Shown here: one piece after another, positions 18,772 to 29,099 of the stretch
How the letters are laid out: every line of letters begins with the position of its first letter
How positions within the stretch are numbered: the stretch's first letter is position 1
NCBI RefSeq assembly: GCF_050003625.1
Contig: NC_134398.1
Location: 115,544,145-115,608,144, forward strand
Origin: Haematobia irritans
Taxonomy: Eukaryota > Arthropoda > Insecta > Diptera > Muscidae
Direction of reading: 5' to 3'
Length of the DNA stretch: 64,000 nt
Translations under genes and position numbers: made by a program
Notes under the pieces: model-generated
Seen by the model: only the letters and a program-made list of their open reading frames with translations
The model's database searches: none
Told to the model about the DNA's origin: nothing

Positions 18772-21700
18772 TTATTTTTCTTTGTTGAACCAACCAGATT
18801 GTTCCAAAAACAGTAGCAGACTGCTTAAGTTAACGTTTTCCAGATCCGCCAGTAATCTGAAGCTATATGCTCCTAAAAGTTGCTTGCGCTTTACACAAAA
18901 TGCAGGACACTCACACAAGAGGTGTTTAATTGATTCTTTTTCCTCCGCATCATGACAGCTCATACAATAGTCATTATACTTCGCGCCAATAGTTTTTGCA
19001 AAATCGCCTATCAGGCAGCGACCCGTTATAGCAGATATCAGGAGTGATATCTGACGTCTCGAGAACATTAGCATATCTAGTGTGCGGTTTAAGTTGAAAT
19101 GGGGCCATATTTGCTTGGTGTCGTTACAACCCTTGCAATTCTCCCATCGAACATTTGCCATAATAACAGCCTTCTCACGCAGCATGAGCTTGCAGGTAGC
19201 TAGGGGCATACCAACAAATTCTAGTTCCCCTGGAATATGTAAGGTAGTCCCTAGCCTTGCCAACTCATCCGCTTCGCAGTTCCCCGGTATGTTCCTATGG
19301 CCAGGCACCCATATTAGGTGAATATTGTACTGCTCAGCCATCTCATTGAGAGATTTGCGGCAGTCGATGGCCGTTTTCGAGTTGAGGAACACAGAGTCCA
19401 AGGATTTTATTGCAGGTTGACTGTCTGAGTATATATTAATGCCCACATTTTTTGGAACATTACTTCTCAGCCAATTCGCCACCTCTCTTATTGCTAATAT
19501 TTCAGCCTGAAAAACACTACAGTGATTAGGTAATCTTTTCGCTATTCGAAGTTCCAGATCATTAGAATATACTCCGAACCCCACTTGTCCATCCAATTTG
19601 GAGCCATCAGTGTAGAAATCTATATATTCTTTATTCCCCGGGGTCTGTGTGCACCACGCCTCACTGTTGGGGATTAGAGTCTCAAACTTTTTGTCGAAAA
19701 GTGGACTCGCCAAAGTGTAATCCACTACGTTAGGCACATCTGGCATTGTTTTGAGGACAGAACTGTGACCGTAACCTTTTTCCGACCACAGCGATAGTTC
19801 GCGCAACCGCACAGCCGTTGTTGCAGCTGACTGTTTGGCCAAAATGTCTAAAGGCAATAGATGCAGCACGACATTAAGGGAATTTGTTCCTGTCTTGCTG
19901 AATGCGCCTGAAATACACAAACACGCCATACGCTGAACTTTATCTAAACAAGCCGGTTTCTGAAGTGCCGGCCACCAGACTACAACACCATATAGCATTA
20001 TAGGTCTAACCACTGCCGTGTATAGCCAATGCACAATTTTTGGTTTCAGTCCCCACTTTTTTCCTATTGCCTTTTTGCACGAGTACAAAGCTACAGTTGC
20101 CTTTCTCGCCCTTTCTTCAATATTAAGCTTAAAGTTCAGCTTCCTGTCCAAAATAACGCCAAGGTATTTTGCACATTCACCAAAGGGAATTTCAATACCC
20201 CCTAAGGAAATAGGCCTAACCGTGGGAGTTTTGCGATCGTTGCAGTACATGACTAATTCTGTCTTTGCAGGATTTACCCCAAGACCATTGTCTTTCGCCC
20301 ATTTCTCAGTCATCCGGAGGGCCCTCTGAATAATATCTCTGATTGTGGATGGGAATTTTCCCCTGACTGCCAGAGCCACATCATCTGCGTATGCCACCAC
20401 TTTTATCCTTTCTTTTTCTAGAGTAACCAGAAGGCTATTTATAGCAACATTCCAAAGAAGAGGTGATAGGACTCCTCCTTGGGGAGTGCCTCTGTTCACA
20501 TACCTTTGTATGTTTGCTTGTCCTAGTGTGGCTGAAATACGTCTCTTCATTAGCAGTTCGTCTAACAGCCTGAGTATACATGGATCAACATTCAGAGTTG
20601 TCAGTCCATTTAATATCGAGCTCGGATGGACATTATTGAACGCCCCTTCGATGTCTAGAAACGCCACGATTGTGTATTCTTTGACAGATAGTGAGCTTTC
20701 AATAAAGCTGACTAGTTCATGTAGTGCGGTCTCAGTAGACCTGCCCTTCGAGTATGCATGCTGTCGTTTCGAGAACAAACTTGAATCGATGCTAGTTCTA
20801 AGATAAATATCTATCATCCTCTCCAGAGTCTTAAGTAGGAATGAGGATAAGCTGATTGGTCGGAAATCCTTCGCCCTCGAGTGAGAGGCTTTTCCCGCTT
20901 TAGGTATGAAAACGACTTTTGTTTCCCTCCACTTTCCTGGGATATATGATAAGTTGATACATCCTTTATATATCACCGACAACCAGGGGATAATTTTGTC
21001 AGTTACAGCTTGTAACTCCGCCGGAGTAATTCCATCAGGTCCAGGGGATTTGAATGGTCCAAAGCTATTTAGCGCCCATCTTATTCTAGTTTCCGATACA
21101 ATTTCCTCGACAGGAAACGACCGCTGAGCAACTGTGGCACCGCCAGTACATGGTTCAACCGTCTGATTTCCAGGAAAATGTGTGTCCAATAGTACCTCCA
21201 GCGTCTCCTTACTGGACGTTGTCCAATTGCCCTCCGATGTTTTAATGAAACCTGGAGCGGAGTTGGTGGATGCTACAACCTTCCGTAGTCTGGAAGCCTC
21301 GGACGTATTCTCAATACTGCTGCAGTAAGCATTCCAAGAGTTATGCTGAGCCTTTCTCAGTTCTCGCTTGTATCCTCTCAGATTCTTCTTGTAAGCGTCC
21401 CAGTCCTCAGGGGCTCTGGTGGACTTTGCCTTGTTAAAGAGCTTCCTGCAGGATTTCCTCATATTACTTAATTCCGTAGACCACCATGGTGGTCGATGTT
21501 TCCCCCTTGGCTTTCCTCTAGGGCATGCAGCTTTCAGTGAGATGTTGAAGGCCTTAGTAATCCGCTCCACTGCGTGTTCGATATCTTGCACATTTCTCAT
21601 ATTTGTCTCTGTTATTTCCGGTATCATCATATTGAACGATTCCCTATACCTATTCCAGTCAGCTTTCCTAACATTTGGCGGAAATATGATCTTGGTGATA

Positions 21701-22377
21701 TGAACATCAAATTTGAAACTGATGTAGCGATGATCTGAGAAGCTGTGTTCACTTAAAACCTGCCACTCAGATATCATTTCATTTAGTTCTTGCGAGGCCA
21801 AGGTGATGTCCAAAACCTCTTGCCTGTTTTTAGTGACAAAGGTTGGGACATCTCCCTTGTTGCAAACTACCAGATTAGTACGCAAAATAAACTCTATTAG
21901 CGACTCTCCCCTTGCATTAGTATCACTACTTCCCCATATACTATGATGTGCATTCGCATCGCATCCCATAATGAGTTTCGCCTTTGTTTTCAGTGACTCC
22001 TCCACTAAGGTCTTAACGGCATATGGAGGCATCTCCCTGTCATGTCCCATGTAGACCGAAGATACCCAATATTTGCATTTGGCTATTTCTAAACTTGCAA
22101 CGACAGTGTCTGTATTGCACATTGAGGGAAGCAGAAACAAATTGAGCTCGTTTTTAGCAATTATACAGGCTCGATTTACATCATTACCAGTATACTGCAA
22201 TAGTTTGAACCCCGGAGTACTTAATTCACATATTTTGTTTTTGTAAACATATGGTTCTTGAATAAGAACTATATCTATGTCCCCTTTCATCAGGAGAACT
22301 TTTAAGGCAGCACATGCAGCCTTACAATGATGAAGATTTATCTGGAGGATCCGTAGGACCATCGAGATTTTCAACAA
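18772..22377 (-). CDS. LOA ORF2: endonuclease, reverse transcriptase, RNase H
   Basis: 1201 residues. AP endonuclease at about 8-225 (LQINLHHCKAA, LIQEPY near 40, GCDANAHHSIWG near 145, SDHRYI near 216). Reverse transcriptase at about 470-760 (DFRPISLSSFLLKTLERM, AFLDIEGAFNNV, GTPQGGVLSPLLW, catalytic YADD near 662). RNase H at about 915-1045 (DFYTDGSK, EILAI, YSDSQPAI, WVPGHRNIPGNCEADELA). Cys/His cluster near 1137-1157. It nicks target DNA and copies the element RNA at the nick. The start is set by MLKISMVLRILQINL just before the endonuclease; it lies 56 nt inside ORF1 in the +1 frame, so reinitiation or frameshifting is needed. LOA is favoured over the I clade because of ORF1. Confidence 0.93.
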   Translation of the reverse strand: MLKISMVLRILQINLHHCKAACAALKVLLMKGDIDIVLIQEPYVYKNKICELSTPGFKLLQYTGNDVNRACIIAKNELNLFLLPSMCNTDTVVASLEIAKCKYWVSSVYMGHDREMPPYAVKTLVEESLKTKAKLIMGCDANAHHSIWGSSDTNARGESLIEFILRTNLVVCNKGDVPTFVTKNRQEVLDITLASQELNEMISEWQVLSEHSFSDHRYISFKFDVHITKIIFPPNVRKADWNRYRESFNMMIPEITETNMRNVQDIEHAVERITKAFNISLKAACPRGKPRGKHRPPWWSTELSNMRKSCRKLFNKAKSTRAPEDWDAYKKNLRGYKRELRKAQHNSWNAYCSSIENTSEASRLRKVVASTNSAPGFIKTSEGNWTTSSKETLEVLLDTHFPGNQTVEPCTGGATVAQRSFPVEEIVSETRIRWALNSFGPFKSPGPDGITPAELQAVTDKIIPWLSVIYKGCINLSYIPGKWRETKVVFIPKAGKASHSRAKDFRPISLSSFLLKTLERMIDIYLRTSIDSSLFSKRQHAYSKGRSTETALHELVSFIESSLSVKEYTIVAFLDIEGAFNNVHPSSILNGLTTLNVDPCILRLLDELLMKRRISATLGQANIQRYVNRGTPQGGVLSPLLWNVAINSLLVTLEKERIKVVAYADDVALAVRGKFPSTIRDIIQRALRMTEKWAKDNGLGVNPAKTELVMYCNDRKTPTVRPISLGGIEIPFGECAKYLGVILDRKLNFKLNIEERARKATVALYSCKKAIGKKWGLKPKIVHWLYTAVVRPIMLYGVVVWWPALQKPACLDKVQRMACLCISGAFSKTGTNSLNVVLHLLPLDILAKQSAATTAVRLRELSLWSEKGYGHSSVLKTMPDVPNVVDYTLASPLFDKKFETLIPNSEAWCTQTPGNKEYIDFYTDGSKLDGQVGFGVYSNDLELRIAKRLPNHCSVFQAEILAIREVANWLRSNVPKNVGINIYSDSQPAIKSLDSVFLNSKTAIDCRKSLNEMAEQYNIHLIWVPGHRNIPGNCEADELARLGTTLHIPGELEFVGMPLATCKLMLREKAVIMANVRWENCKGCNDTKQIWPHFNLNRTLDMLMFSRRQISLLISAITGRCLIGDFAKTIGAKYNDYCMSCHDAEEKESIKHLLCECPAFCVKRKQLLGAYSFRLLADLENVNLSSLLLFLEQSGWFNKEK

Positions 22378-23548
22378 CCGTCACATCAGCCGCTTCGATC
22401 GAGTCATCAAGAATGTCCTCTTCAGAGATATCGGTGACTCTCGCAATAACCATAGGTTCGACTTTGGTGAGTTCTGAGGCAATAGAAGCCTCCTCACGCA
22501 TACGGTATCTATCCATGTCTTCAACTTTGGTATCTCCCTCGACTTCGCAAGAGGATCCGCTTACTTCTGATTCAGACAGAGGCTTGTCCATTTCTGAATC
22601 CTTTAGCTGATCGTTTTTATACACCTTCATTTGGATATAATGAAAGCCATAACATACACGGCCCTGGGACTTTGCCAGATGTGGCAAAGACTGAGTGTTC
22701 AATATAAACACTGCATGCCGTCTTGGTCCATCCACTTCATCCAAACGGCCAACCTTCCAATCAGCTGTTGGAAGATCTGGATTGCATCGTTTCAGTCTAT
22801 TTAAAATAGATTCAGGGTCAGAAGGGTTTGCAGGTATCCAGGCATGTGCTCTAGGTCTAGCCGGTATGTCTTTCTTCTCGACTAACTCTAGAGCAGCTCC
22901 TTCCCAAACTTCACCAATTAGTATCAGAGCAGCTTTAAAACATTCTATAGACCTCTGGTCCTCAAATGCGACTAGCTTAAATCGTCCTTGATACCAACCA
23001 GCCTCTTGGTGTCGAGGATCTGGGCCGGGAAACTTTTCCAGTACCTGTGAGTAGACGACAGATAGAGCATTCTCAATTTCCCCCCATTTTTGCTTTGGAA
23101 CCATACCGTCCAATGCTCCTTTATTAATGATAGCCATCACAAGGCTATCTTTAGCAACTGAGGCAAACGATCTTTGATCCCTTTTGGAGGATGGCAGCTC
23201 ATCCGGCGATCGTTCCCTTTTTCCAGTCTCAAGAATTCCTTGAGCCCATTTTAAGGAATCGCTTTGTTTAGCCGACAACGTGCTTGGGTCGACTGATCCT
23301 AACTTCTTTAGGATAAACAAAGCATTTCTGCGTTCCTTGAATCTCTTTCGTGAGGGATTACCTCCTTTTGATGTCGTTACCTTAGAAAAAGTTCGACTTG
23401 TCAGTGTGTCGCCACCTGTCGACCCGTCTACAGGTCGACTAATTGGGCCTAACTCTTGGTCATTGCCCAGATTTATAACTCCAGTCGATACCCGTCCACT
23501 GGGCCCTGAAGTTAGCAACCCAGTGGATGACTTGGAATTTCGCTGCAT
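22322..23548 (-). CDS. LOA ORF1: DUF4780-type RNA-binding protein
   Basis: 408 residues from ATG at 23548 (CCACCATGC). The N-terminal 110 residues are Ser/Lys/Arg-rich (KRFKERRNALFILKKL). The middle, about 120-325, matches what I know of the DUF4780 domain of insect retrotransposon ORF1 (SLVMAIINKG, QGRFKLVAFEDQRSIECF, RPRAHAWIPA, GFHYIQMKVY). The C-terminus is acidic (MDKPLSESEVSGSS and on). No CCHC knuckles are visible, unlike Jockey or I elements. It likely coats element RNA as an RNP partner of ORF2. The last codons overlap ORF2. Confidence 0.88.
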   Translation of the reverse strand: MQRNSKSSTGLLTSGPSGRVSTGVINLGNDQELGPISRPVDGSTGGDTLTSRTFSKVTTSKGGNPSRKRFKERRNALFILKKLGSVDPSTLSAKQSDSLKWAQGILETGKRERSPDELPSSKRDQRSFASVAKDSLVMAIINKGALDGMVPKQKWGEIENALSVVYSQVLEKFPGPDPRHQEAGWYQGRFKLVAFEDQRSIECFKAALILIGEVWEGAALELVEKKDIPARPRAHAWIPANPSDPESILNRLKRCNPDLPTADWKVGRLDEVDGPRRHAVFILNTQSLPHLAKSQGRVCYGFHYIQMKVYKNDQLKDSEMDKPLSESEVSGSSCEVEGDTKVEDMDRYRMREEASIASELTKVEPMVIARVTDISEEDILDDSIEAADVTVVENLDGPTDPPDKSSSL

Positions 23549-23651
23549 GGTGGCTTAATATCCCACCACACTTGAAATTCGTAGTAGGTACCTATTACTA
23601 TGAGTTTATCCGCTATTGAAAAAACACGTCCGTTCCGTTCGACGGTTGAAT

Positions 23652-23665
23652 TCAAAATGGCCATA
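23652..23665. repeat. Target-site duplication of LOA copy B (right)
   Basis: TCAAAATGGCCATA, partner of 18617-18630. Marks the exact insertion point within the mariner transposase gene. Confidence 0.92.
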
Positions 23666-24048
23666 GAATCGCGAGCTGTGTGGCATGTAGCGCCATCTTG
23701 TTGAAACCACATGTCAACCAAGTTCAGTTCTTCCATTTTTGGCAACAAAAAGTTTGTTAGCATCGAACGATAGCGATCGCCATTCACCGTAACGTTGCGT
23801 CCAACAGCATCTTTGAAAAAATACGGTCCAATGATTCCACCAGCGTACAAACCACACCAAACAGTGCATTTTTCGGGATGCATGGGCAGTTCTTGAACGG
23901 CTTCTGGTTGCTCTTCACTCCAAATGCGGCAATTTTGCTTATTTACGTAGCCATTCAACCAGAAATGAGCCTCATCGCTGAACAAAATTTGTCGATAAAA
24001 AAGCGGATTTTCTGCCAACTTTTCTAGGGCCCATTCACTGAAAATTCG
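23666..24048 (-). pseudogene. Mariner (DD41D) transposase, central part
   Basis: Open on the minus strand from PQRRIFSEWALEKLAENP through the first catalytic Asp (LFSDEAHFWLNGYV) and the second (FQQDGATCHTARDS) to the LOA junction. The whole N-terminal DNA-binding region is missing and no start codon precedes it. The roughly 140 bp up to the terminal repeat look like 5' UTR joined to the middle of the gene, so an internal deletion occurred before the LOA insertion or its spread. Confidence 0.82.
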
Positions 24049-24599
24049 ACGTTGTGGCAGATCGTAAGTCTATTCATGATGAAATGTCAAAGCATACTGA
24101 GCATCTTTCTCTTTGACACCATGTCTGAAATCCCACGTGATCTGTCAAATACTAATGCATGAAAATCCTAACCTCAAAAGAATCACCCTTTATATCTATA
24201 TTTTAAAACCATTACAAAATATTATTTAATTGTCAATTTCATTTCATTCAGGTTTTTTTTTTTGTTTTTTTATAATTTTTATACCCTCCACCATAGGATG
24301 GGGTATATTAACTTTGTCATTCCGTTTGTAACACATCGAAATATTGCTCTAAGACCCCATAAAGTATATATATTCTGGGTCGTGGTGAAATTCTGAGTCG
24401 ATCTAAGCATGTCCGTCCGTCCGTCCGTCTGCCCGTCTGTCCGTCTGTCCGGCTGTCCGTCCGTCTGTGGAAATCACGCTAACTTCCGAACGAAACAAGC
24501 TATCGACTTGAAACTTGGCACAAGTAGTTGTTATTGATGTAGGTCGGATGGTATTGAAAATGGGCCATATCGGCCAACGTTTACGTATAGCCCCCATAT

Positions 24600-25170
24600 A
24601 AACCGATCCCCAAATTTGGCTTGCGGAGCCTTCCGGAGCAGCAAAATTCATCCGATCCGGTTGAAATTTGGTACGTGGTCTAAGTATACGGTCTCTAACA
24701 ACCATGCATAAATTGGTCTATATCGGTCCATAATTATATATAGCCCCCATATAAACCGATTCCCAGATTTGATCTCCGGAGCCTCTTGGAGGGGCAAAAT
24801 TCATCCGATCCGGTTGAAATTTGGTACCTGATGTTAGTATACGGTCTCTAACAACTATGCAAAAATTGGTCCATATCGGTCCATAATTATATATAGCTCC
24901 CATATAAACCGATCCCCAGATTTGAACTCTGGAGCCTCTTGGATGAGCAAAATTCATCCGATCCAATTGAAATTTAGTACGCGGTGTTAGTATATGGTCT
25001 CTAACAACCATGCAAAAATTGGTCCATATCGGTCCATAATTATATATAGCTCCCATATAAACCGATCCCCAGATTTGACCTCCGGAGCCTCTTGGAGGAG
25101 CAAAAGTCATCCGATGCGGTTGAAATTTGGTACATTTCGTTAGTATATGGCCTCTAACAGCCATGTAAAA
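24600..25170 (-). repeat. Tandem array of a roughly 150-bp unit
   Basis: Units start at AACCGATCCCC near 24602, 24752, 24907 and 25057. Each contains CATCCGATCCGGTTGAAATT and TTATATATAGC blocks. The same unit forms the arrays at 8870, 55780 and 63680. Confidence 0.85.
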
Positions 25171-25174
25171 ATTG

Positions 25175-25755
25175 TCAAATTTTATTACTATAGAAAGTTT
25201 TGTCAAAATTTCATTTCTATAGAAAGTTTTGTAAAAAGTTTATTTCTATAGCAATGTTTGTCAACATTTTATTACCATAGAAAATTTTGTCAAAATTTTA
25301 TTTCTATAGAAAATTTTGTAAAAAATTTATTTCTGTAGAAAATTTTGTCAACATTTTATTTCTATAGACAATTTTGTCAACATTTTATTTCTATAGAACA
25401 TTTTGTCAACATTTTACTTCCATAGAAAATTTTGTCAACATTTTATTTCTATAGAAAATTTTGTCAAGTTTTTATTTCTATAGAACATTTTGTCAACATT
25501 TTATTTCTATAGAAAATTTTGTTAAAATTTTATTTCTATAGAAAATTTTGTAAAAAATTTATTTCTGTAGAAAACAACATTTTATTTCTATAGACAATTT
25601 TGTCAACATTTTATTTCTATAGAACATTTTGTCAACATTTTACTTCCATAGAAAATTTTGTCAACATTTTATTTCTATAGAAAATTTTGTCAAGTTTTTA
25701 TTTCTATAGAAAATTTTGTCAAAATTTTATTTCTATAGAAAATTTTGTCAAACTG
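25175..25755. repeat. 29-bp minisatellite with a higher-order duplication
   Basis: About 20 copies of a TTTATTTCTATAGAAAATTT unit. A block of variant units (with GACAATTT, GAACATTT and ACTTCCATAG variants in the same order) appears at about 25318-25490 and again at about 25553-25720. Four units remain in copy A at 8735-8850. Confidence 0.9.
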
Positions 25756-25991
25756 AATTATATACGTACTTAATCGGCCTTTTTTTTGTTTAATATATAC
25801 CCCTTATGGACTAACTTACAATTTAGAAGACAGTGTTAAAAAGTTTTACGATACCTTGCCATCGGCAAGTGTTACCGCAACCCAAGTAATTCGATTGTGG
25901 ATGACAGCCTTTAGTAGAAGTTCCTACGCAATCCATGGTGGAGGGTACATAAGATTCGGCCTGGCCGAACTTACGGCCGTATATACTTGTT

Positions 25992-26475
25992 CTATTTTTT
26001 TTTTTTTTACTTTTACTTTTTTATTACATTTAAGTTTCGATTTACGTGATTATACAAACATTGGATACATTTGCCTTTACTATAATTATAAGAATATGTT
26101 ATTCTTGTTGTACAGGTTTTATGAAATAAATAAAAAATTAAAAAATAGTCATCATAGGAATCGGTAATGTGGTTAAGTTAACAATGACTACAAAAAATTT
26201 TTTCCATACAAAATTGTTTCCGAGTAAGTTGAACGTATTTCGTAGCAAAAATTTTATATTACCGAAGTATTTTTTAAATAAAATCAACGACGTATATACT
26301 ACTGTGTTGGAAATTTATTTAAGGAAAAATCCTTCCCATTTCGTAGTTAGTGAACTAAAAACAAATTACTGAAGGCTTACTGATTTTCCTTTAGCTCAGT
26401 TAATTTTTCTTGTGATTACAAAAATTAATTATATTACAGTAATTATTTTGAACTATGTGGAAGTAAAAATGATGA
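25992..26475. other. Intergenic, no feature seen
   Basis: AT-rich; short ORFs at 25856 and 26169 look like chance and have no supporting context. Confidence 0.4.
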
Positions 26476-27312
26476 TACACCGAAAGAATCATCTTCGTTA
26501 ATTTTACGAAGAATTCTTCATTAACTATTCTTCGTGAATTCTTCATTAAAACAACGATTTTCATTCGTTTTCGTAAATTGTACGAACACTCAGAAAAAGT
26601 GAACTCTCTATTTCACTAAAGCCAATTGAACTTTATTTTAGTTTATGGAATTATTAAGTTTCGAGAAAATTTCCTTTACTCTAAAAAGTTTTTGCGTACG
26701 TTAGTTAAATGAACTAAAAGACGGGGAAAAATATACACAAATTAAGCAGAAAGATTTACTAAATTCGTACTTCTCAAAAAATAGTTCATTATTTCCTTAA
26801 ATTTGTAAATTTTACCAAAAATGCGTCCATCATGAACTTCGTATGTCACTAAAGACATTCTTGCATTTTTTCTTTCAAACTACAAAATGTTCTTTAACAA
26901 GTGAAAAAAATTAATTGTCTAATAAATTTTCTTGAATTTGTCGAAAAATAGTTACTTATTATCAACGTGGTGCTAGCGATTGTTTACATAAAATTTTCTA
27001 AAAATATTCAAAATTTTCCAAAAATTAACAAAAAAAAAAAGTTTTCTTCCTGGTGAGTTCACTGTGAAGAACATTTTATGAATATACGAAACGTCAACGA
27101 AATATTCTATATTAACTTTTCTTCGTAAAATGTTCGTACTTTTAACGAAACTTTCTTCAAATTTCACGACTTTTGTGAAGAAGTTTTTAAGAATTTACGA
27201 ATATTTTACGAAACATTCTGCATTAAAATTTCTTAATAAAAAGTACGAAACATTTTCTTTGAAATGACGAAGAAGTTTCATTGAAGTTGAAACATTTCCG
27301 TTCGTTCATTTG
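26476..27312. mobile_element. Candidate TIR element with TACGAA-rich arms, interrupted by a CACTC-type MITE
   Basis: Left end CACCGAAAGAATCATCTTCG and right end CCGTTCGTTCATTTGGGTG are weak inverted repeats. Arms are full of TTCGTAA/TTACGAA words. The stretch 26587-27068 resembles the 517-bp MITE at 46286-46802 (GTGAACTCTCTATTTCACTA, GTTCACTGT). Boundaries uncertain. Confidence 0.45.
26587..27068. mobile_element. CACTC-type MITE, diverged copy
   Basis: Aligns by eye with 46286-46802 along most of its length, from CACTCAGAAAAAGTGAAC to GAGTTCACTGTGAAG. The right terminal CAGTG is lost. No coding sequence. Confidence 0.65.
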
Positions 27313-27379
27313 GGTGACAGCATGCTATGAATAAAAGTGAAGCAACCAAGCTAAAAGTTACTCAAAAACTTAAGATGTA

Positions 27380-28634
27380 ACAGGTTGGCTGATAAGTCAC
27401 CGGTCTGACACATAGATGGCGTCGCTAGTATTAAATGCATATAATTTTTATATAGTACCAACGTCTGTAAGTCAGATAGTTTGTGAGACAGAGCGTCTTT
27501 TGTGAAGCAACTTTTGTTATTGTGAAAAAAGTGGAAAAAAAGGAATTTCGTGTTTTGATAAAATACTGTTGTCTGAGGGGAAAAAATACGGTGGAAGCAA
27601 AACCTTGGCTTGATAATGAGTTCCCGGACTCTCCCCCCGGGGAAATCAACAATAATTGATTGGTATGCAAAATTCAAGCGTGGTGAAATGAGCACGGAGG
27701 ACGGTGAACGCAGTGGACGCCCGAAAGAGTTGGTTACCGACGAAAACATCAAAAAAATCCACAAAAAGATTTTGAATGACCGTAAAATGAAGTTGATCGA
27801 GATAGCAGAGGTCTTAGAGATATCAAAGGAACGTGTTGGTCATATCATTCATCAATATTTGGATATGCGGAAGCTCTGTGCAAAATGGTTTTGGTCACAT
27901 TTGACCAAAAACAACAACGTGTTGATGATTTTGAGCGGTGTTTGCAGCTGTTAACTCGTAATACACCCGAGTTTTCCGTCGTCGATATGTGATAATGGAT
28001 GAAATATGGTTCCATCACTACACTCCTGAGTCCAATCGACAGTCGGCTGAGTGGACAGCGACCGGTGAACTGTCTCCGAAGCGTGGAAAGACTCAAAAGT
28101 CCGCTGGCAAAGTAATGGCCTCTGTTTTTTGGGATGCGCATGGAATAATTTTTATCGATTATTTTGAGATGGGAAAAACCATCAACAGTGACTATTATAT
28201 GATGTTATTGGAGCGTTTGAAGGTCGAAATCGCGGCAAAACGGCCCCATATGAAGAAGAAAAAGGCGTTGTTCCACTAAGACAACGCATCGTACCACAAG
28301 TCATTGAGAACGATGGCAAAAATTCATGAATTGGGCTTCGAATTGCTTCCCCAACCACCGTATTCTCCAGATCTGGCCCCAGCGACTTTTTCTTGTTCTC
28401 AGACCTCAAAAGGATGCTCGCAATGAAAAAAATTGGCTGCAATGAAGAGTTGATCGCCGAAACTGAGGCCTATTTTGAGGCAAAACCGAACGAGTACTAT
28501 CAAAATGGTATCAAAACATTGGAAAGTCGTTATAATCATTATATCGCTCTTGATGGGAACTAAGTTGAATAATAAAAACGAATTTTGACAAAAAATGGGG
28601 TTTTCTTTGTTAGACCGGGGACTTACAAGCCTGT
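27380..28634 (+). mobile_element. DD34D mariner, decayed copy (1255 bp)
   Basis: Inverted ends ACAGGTTGGCTGATAAGTC and ACAGGCTTGTAAGTCC (reverse strand), TA at 27378-27379 and 28635-28636. The typical mariner length is preserved and the gene is broken. Confidence 0.88.
27531..28563 (+). pseudogene. Mariner transposase (DD34D) pseudogene
   Basis: Reads as VEKKEFRVLIKYC at the N-terminus, then GKSTIIDWYAKFKRGE and RSGRPKE (HTH region). A frameshift near 27890 follows. The first catalytic region is seen as MDEIWFHHYTPESNRQS, where the usual MDETW appears as MDEIW. A CAA to TAA change at 28277-28279 removes the Gln before the second Asp (DNASYH). The third Asp is in SPDLAPATFSCS-like sequence shifted by an indel near 28383. 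The C-terminus (YNHYIALDGN) ends at TAA 28561-28563. At least three lesions; dead. Confidence 0.85.
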
Positions 28635-28714
28635 TAAAGTAGTGATGACACTTGTTACTACAACCAAATGCACTTTGGGCTATAAAATCTTTTTCTAAAA
28701 GTTCGAACATTTTT

Positions 28715-28985
28715 CACAAAAAGTATGAAAGTTTTTCATAAAAAGTACGAAATTGTTTCATTAAAAGTACGTAACAATTTCATAAAAAGTATGAATAATT
28801 TTCGTAAAAACTTCGAAACAATTTCATAAAAAGTACGAAATTGTTTCGTAAAAAGTATGAAGCTTTTACATAAAAAGTACGAAGTTTTTTCTTACAAACT
28901 ACGAAAAATTTTTAAGAACCTTTCTTCGTAAAAAGAAGGAAATATTTCGTACTTTTAATGAAAGGTTTCTTTGGTTGTAAAACAA
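28715..28985. repeat. Tandem array of TAAAAAGTACGAAATTG-type units
   Basis: About ten imperfect units of 22-30 bp built on CATAAAAAGTACGAA. Same motif as the arms of the element at 26476-27312, so probably part of the same old repeat. Confidence 0.65.
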
Positions 28986-29099
28986 TGACAAATTTCGTAC
29001 TTTTAACGAAATACACATTGTAATAGCAGACCTTCCATTGAATCTGACTTGGGTAAATGTCGACTGTTTTGGCCAAACCTTGTCCAAAAACATAGAATT

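Larger units (their letters stand above)
18631..23651 (-). mobile_element. Full-length LOA-clade retrotransposon, copy B (5.0 kb)
   Basis: Both ORFs are open and overlap; there is a short 5' UTR, a 3' UTR of about 140 nt and a tail of about four TTAGG units (reading on the plus strand). The 13-14 bp target duplication is perfect. No disabling change is visible, so it is a candidate active element. It is the reference for copies A and C and for the tail insertions. Confidence 0.95.
18223..24190 (-). mobile_element. DD41D mariner-like element, copy B, carrying a complete LOA element
   Basis: Terminal repeats AAGGGTGATT at both ends, TA at 18221-18222 and 24191-24192. Without the LOA (18631-23651) and one target duplication it is about 0.93 kb and lacks the part coding for the transposase N-terminus, so it is non-autonomous. 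Transposase halves lie on either side of the LOA. The same LOA/mariner junction occurs in copy A at 1618/1619. Confidence 0.9.
24276..25991 (-). mobile_element. Hairpin-ended repeat element family 1, copy B (complete)
   Basis: Plus-strand left end TATACCCTCCACCATAGG, right end hairpin GATTCGGCCTGGCCGAAC and then TATATACTTGTT. Contains CCGTCCGT runs, four copies of the 150-bp unit (24600-25170), a large 29-bp array and a short unique region. Long minus-strand ORFs here (MGAIYNYGPIWTNFC repeats) are translations of the tandem unit. Confidence 0.8.

Noticed and set aside
20018..20806. Plus-strand ORFs of 103 and 153 codons
   Set aside because: Antisense to the LOA ORF2; shadows of a real gene.
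24403..25206. Long minus-strand ORFs with repeated MGAIYNYGPIWTNFC motifs
   Set aside because: They are translations of the 150-bp tandem unit in the hairpin-ended repeat; the same happens at 8996-9842, 55527-56581 and 63459-63978.
25175..25755. CRISPR-like array
   Set aside because: Units are contiguous without unique spacers, in a eukaryotic repeat element.
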